Shown here: piece after piece, positions 62,243 to 64,000 of the stretch
How the letters are laid out: each line of letters starts with the position of its first letter
Numbering within the stretch: the stretch's first letter is position 1
Assembly (NCBI GenBank): GCA_963798795.1
Contig: CAWCUZ010000001.1
Location: 1,364,001 to 1,428,000 of the forward strand
Reading direction: 5' to 3'
DNA from: CAWCUZ01 sp963798795
GTDB taxonomy: Bacteria; Acidobacteriota; Vicinamibacteria; Vicinamibacterales; SCN-69-37
Length of the DNA: 64,000 nucleotides
The notes under the pieces: generated by a model
Databases searched by the model: none
Told to the model about the DNA's origin: nothing
The model's input: only the letters and a program-made list of their open reading frames with translations
Translations under genes and position numbers: made by a program

Positions 62243-63666
62243 ACGGCGGCGGCGGAGCCGCGGCTCCGCCGCGCGAGCACGTCCATTTCGTCGGCATCTG
62301 CGGCAGCGCCATGGGCGGCCTGGCGCTGGCGCTCGCGCGTGCCGGACACCCGGTGACCGGATCGGACGAGCGCGTGTACGACCCCATGCGCGGCTACCTC
62401 GCCGCGCAGGGCATTGCCGTCGCGATGCCCCACGACGCCGCCAACCTTCCGGCGGCAGCCGAGCTGGTCGTGGCCGGCCGACGCGTCAATGCGGCCAACC
62501 CGGAACTCCGGGCCGCACGGACGCGCGGTCTACCCGTCGTCTCGTTCCCCGTGCTCCTGCGCGACCGGTTCCTTCACGCCACGCGCAACGCGGTCGTCGC
62601 CGGCGGCGTGGGCAAGACCACGACCACCGCGATGCTCGCCTGGATCCTGGAGCATGCGGGGCGTCGCCCCGACTACCTGGTCGGCGGCCTGTGCCGCAAC
62701 CTCGACCGGCCGGCGCGCTTCGGATCCGGAGACGTGTGCGTGCTGGAGGGTGACGAGTACGCGTCGGCCCACGACGATGTGACGCCGAAGTTCCTGTACT
62801 ACGCACCGGAGGTGGTGGTCGTCACGAATCTGCTCGAGGACCATCCCGATCTCTATCCCGATCGGACGCGCCTGGTCGACGCCTTTCTCACACTCGTGAG
62901 CCGGATCCCGCCGCACGGCTGCCTGGTTTCGACGGCCGACGTCGCACGCACGCTCGCCGGCCGCACGGCCTGCCGCGTCCTGGCGATCGACCACGAGGGC
63001 GGTGACGCGCGAATCGAGAACGTGCGCCTCTCGCCTGCCGGATCGTCGTTCGACCTCGACGGCGTGCGTGTCGACCTGCGCCTGCACGGGCCCATGAACG
63101 TCCGCAATGCCGCCATGGCCGCCGTGGCGGCCCGGGCGCTCGACGTGCCGCTCGCGGCGTCGGCGCGCGCGCTGTGCGCGTTCGACGGCCTGGTCAACCG
63201 GCAGGATACGCGTCAGGCCGGGGCGCGCGTGCTGGTCACCGACAAGGCGTCACATCCGGCGTCGATTGGCGAGCTCGCTGCGGCCATCCGCCAGCGCTTT
63301 CCGGACCGCCGGGTTCTGTGTGTCCTTCAGCCGCGCGCCACCGGCGGCCGGCGCTGGATCTACCAGCGTGACCTGCCGGACGCACTCGCCCGATTCGATG
63401 CCGTCCTGCTGACCGATCCGTACGAGCACCGCCCGCCCGCGCACACACGGTGGGAGCACGAGCCGTTCTCGATTGTGCTGTTGCGGGACGCGGTGGCGCG
63501 CCGGGGCATCCCGGTCAGCCACGTGCCGCGGATGGCCGGCCTGCCCGCGGCGATTCGTGACGCGTCCCGAGACGGCGACGTGATCGCGCTGCTCTTGCGC
63601 GAGCAGTTCGCCGACGCCATCGACGCCGTGGACGACGCGCTGTCGGGCGTCGCCGCGTCATCCTGA
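62239..63666 (+). CDS. Mur ligase-like ATP-dependent amide ligase
   Basis: 475 residues from GTG 62239. It has the three-domain Mur layout: N-domain HFVGICGSAMGGLALALARA, central ATPase with NAVVAGGVGKTTTTAMLAWI and LEGDEYASAHDD, TNLLEDHPDLYP, LHGPMNVRNAAMAAVAARAL, and a C-domain with LVTDKASHPASIGELAAAIR. The best match is the MurC/Mpl group, but the P-loop has AGGVGK instead of the usual THGK, and the TDKASHP motif replaces DDYAHHP. It is therefore probably a specialised ligase joining an amino acid or peptide to a sugar in surface-polymer synthesis. It overlaps the glycosyltransferase. Confidence 0.82.
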   Translation: MNGGGGAAAPPREHVHFVGICGSAMGGLALALARAGHPVTGSDERVYDPMRGYLAAQGIAVAMPHDAANLPAAAELVVAGRRVNAANPELRAARTRGLPVVSFPVLLRDRFLHATRNAVVAGGVGKTTTTAMLAWILEHAGRRPDYLVGGLCRNLDRPARFGSGDVCVLEGDEYASAHDDVTPKFLYYAPEVVVVTNLLEDHPDLYPDRTRLVDAFLTLVSRIPPHGCLVSTADVARTLAGRTACRVLAIDHEGGDARIENVRLSPAGSSFDLDGVRVDLRLHGPMNVRNAAMAAVAARALDVPLAASARALCAFDGLVNRQDTRQAGARVLVTDKASHPASIGELAAAIRQRFPDRRVLCVLQPRATGGRRWIYQRDLPDALARFDAVLLTDPYEHRPPAHTRWEHEPFSIVLLRDAVARRGIPVSHVPRMAGLPAAIRDASRDGDVIALLLREQFADAIDAVDDALSGVAASS

Positions 63667-64000
63667 AATCGCGCCGGGCTCTCCGGGCGCCGCAGGCCCA
63701 TCCGCGCGGTGGCCGGTGGCTGCGCGCAGCCGCTGGTTCTCGCCTTCGAGCGCCTCCACGCGCCGGGCCTGTTCCGCGGCCTGCGCCGTCAGCTCGCCGA
63801 GCCGCGCCTCGAGCCAGCCGACGCGTCCGACCAGATCCCATTCCGCGTGCTGCAGGAACTCTGCGCCGGCGAGTGCGTTCGCGATCGACCGCAGGGCCCA
63901 CCCGTCGCGCCGCAGCGCATCCGGGTCGACGCGACCGGGCCCACCGGACAGGATGTCGTTGAGCACTTCGGCAAACACGCGCGGGTGGTGCGTCGAGTCA
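63658..64000 (-). CDS. Partial gene with C-terminal coiled coil, cut by the window edge
   Basis: Minus-strand frame open to the window end; the stop is at 63658. The visible part reads THHPRVFAEVLNDILSG, then LRRDGWALRSIANALAGAEF, LQHAEWDLVGRVGWLEARLG and a heptad-like region AAEQARRVEALEGENQRLRA. The true start is probably beyond position 64000, although a GTG at 63978 is possible. Its C-terminal coiled coil resembles tails of methyltransferases and glycosyltransferases in polysaccharide clusters. It overlaps the Mur-ligase-like gene by nine bases. Function not assigned. Confidence 0.55.
   Translation of the reverse strand, partial: DSTHHPRVFAEVLNDILSGGPGRVDPDALRRDGWALRSIANALAGAEFLQHAEWDLVGRVGWLEARLGELTAQAAEQARRVEALEGENQRLRAATGHRADGPAAPGEPGAISG

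Noticed and set aside
1..64000. tRNA, rRNA or other structured RNA genes
   Set aside because: I found no cloverleaf-like or rRNA-like segment by eye; a covariance-model search would be needed to exclude small RNAs.

Overview
The window is high-GC bacterial DNA with no rRNA, tRNA or CRISPR array that I can see. The gene content points to an Acidobacteriota-like genome, most likely from the Vicinamibacteria side. The pointers are repeated PadR regulator plus MacB/FtsX-permease pairs, serine/threonine kinases fused to TolB-like propellers, a secreted M13 peptidase, DUF4185 and many small toxin-antitoxin pairs. This lineage call is an inference from gene families, not from a marker gene.

Layout. 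1-21.4 kb is a surface-polysaccharide region: GT2, GT4 and GT39-type glycosyltransferases, two UDP-galactopyranose-mutase-like flavoproteins, a radical SAM enzyme, a pyruvyl-transferase-like protein, a polysaccharide deacetylase, an oligosaccharide flippase, a UPF0104-type membrane protein and three small paralogous membrane proteins. 21.4-43.6 kb is an accessory and regulatory stretch. It holds PadR/ABC-permease cassettes (several broken, most PadR genes with their own palindromic operator), an FHA-EAL protein, two Ser/Thr kinases, three toxin-antitoxin modules and a cyanophycinase-like hydrolase. 43.6-50.3 kb carries an M13 peptidase lipoprotein, a sodium:solute symporter with its DUF3311 partner, and secreted proteins. 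61.1-64 kb returns to glycosyltransferase and Mur-ligase-like genes.

The main find is 50.3-60.3 kb on the minus strand: a nearly unbroken operon had-oah-GNAT-dch-bcrC-bcrB-bcrA-bcrD-SDR-GNAT-Rrf2. It encodes a class I, ATP-dependent benzoyl-CoA reductase of Thauera subunit layout and the enzymes that carry the dearomatised ring to 3-hydroxypimeloyl-CoA. A consensus-like promoter followed at once by a perfect 22-bp palindrome lies before had. The operon ends in a GNAT acetyltransferase plus an Rrf2 regulator, recalling the BadL/BadM ligand-and-repressor pair of Rhodopseudomonas palustris. Ferredoxin, 2-oxoacid:ferredoxin oxidoreductase and benzoate-CoA ligase genes are not in the window.

Two further themes cross the window. 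First, dispersed palindromic repeats of at least two families are present; one is translated in the same frame (GAPGLQ(T/P)RG-like peptides) at the ends of several proteins. Second, many genes carry single-base frameshifts, mostly +1 insertions, with otherwise conserved protein on both sides and preserved ATGA junctions. I read most of these as sequence errors rather than gene decay. Coordinates of such genes span both frames.
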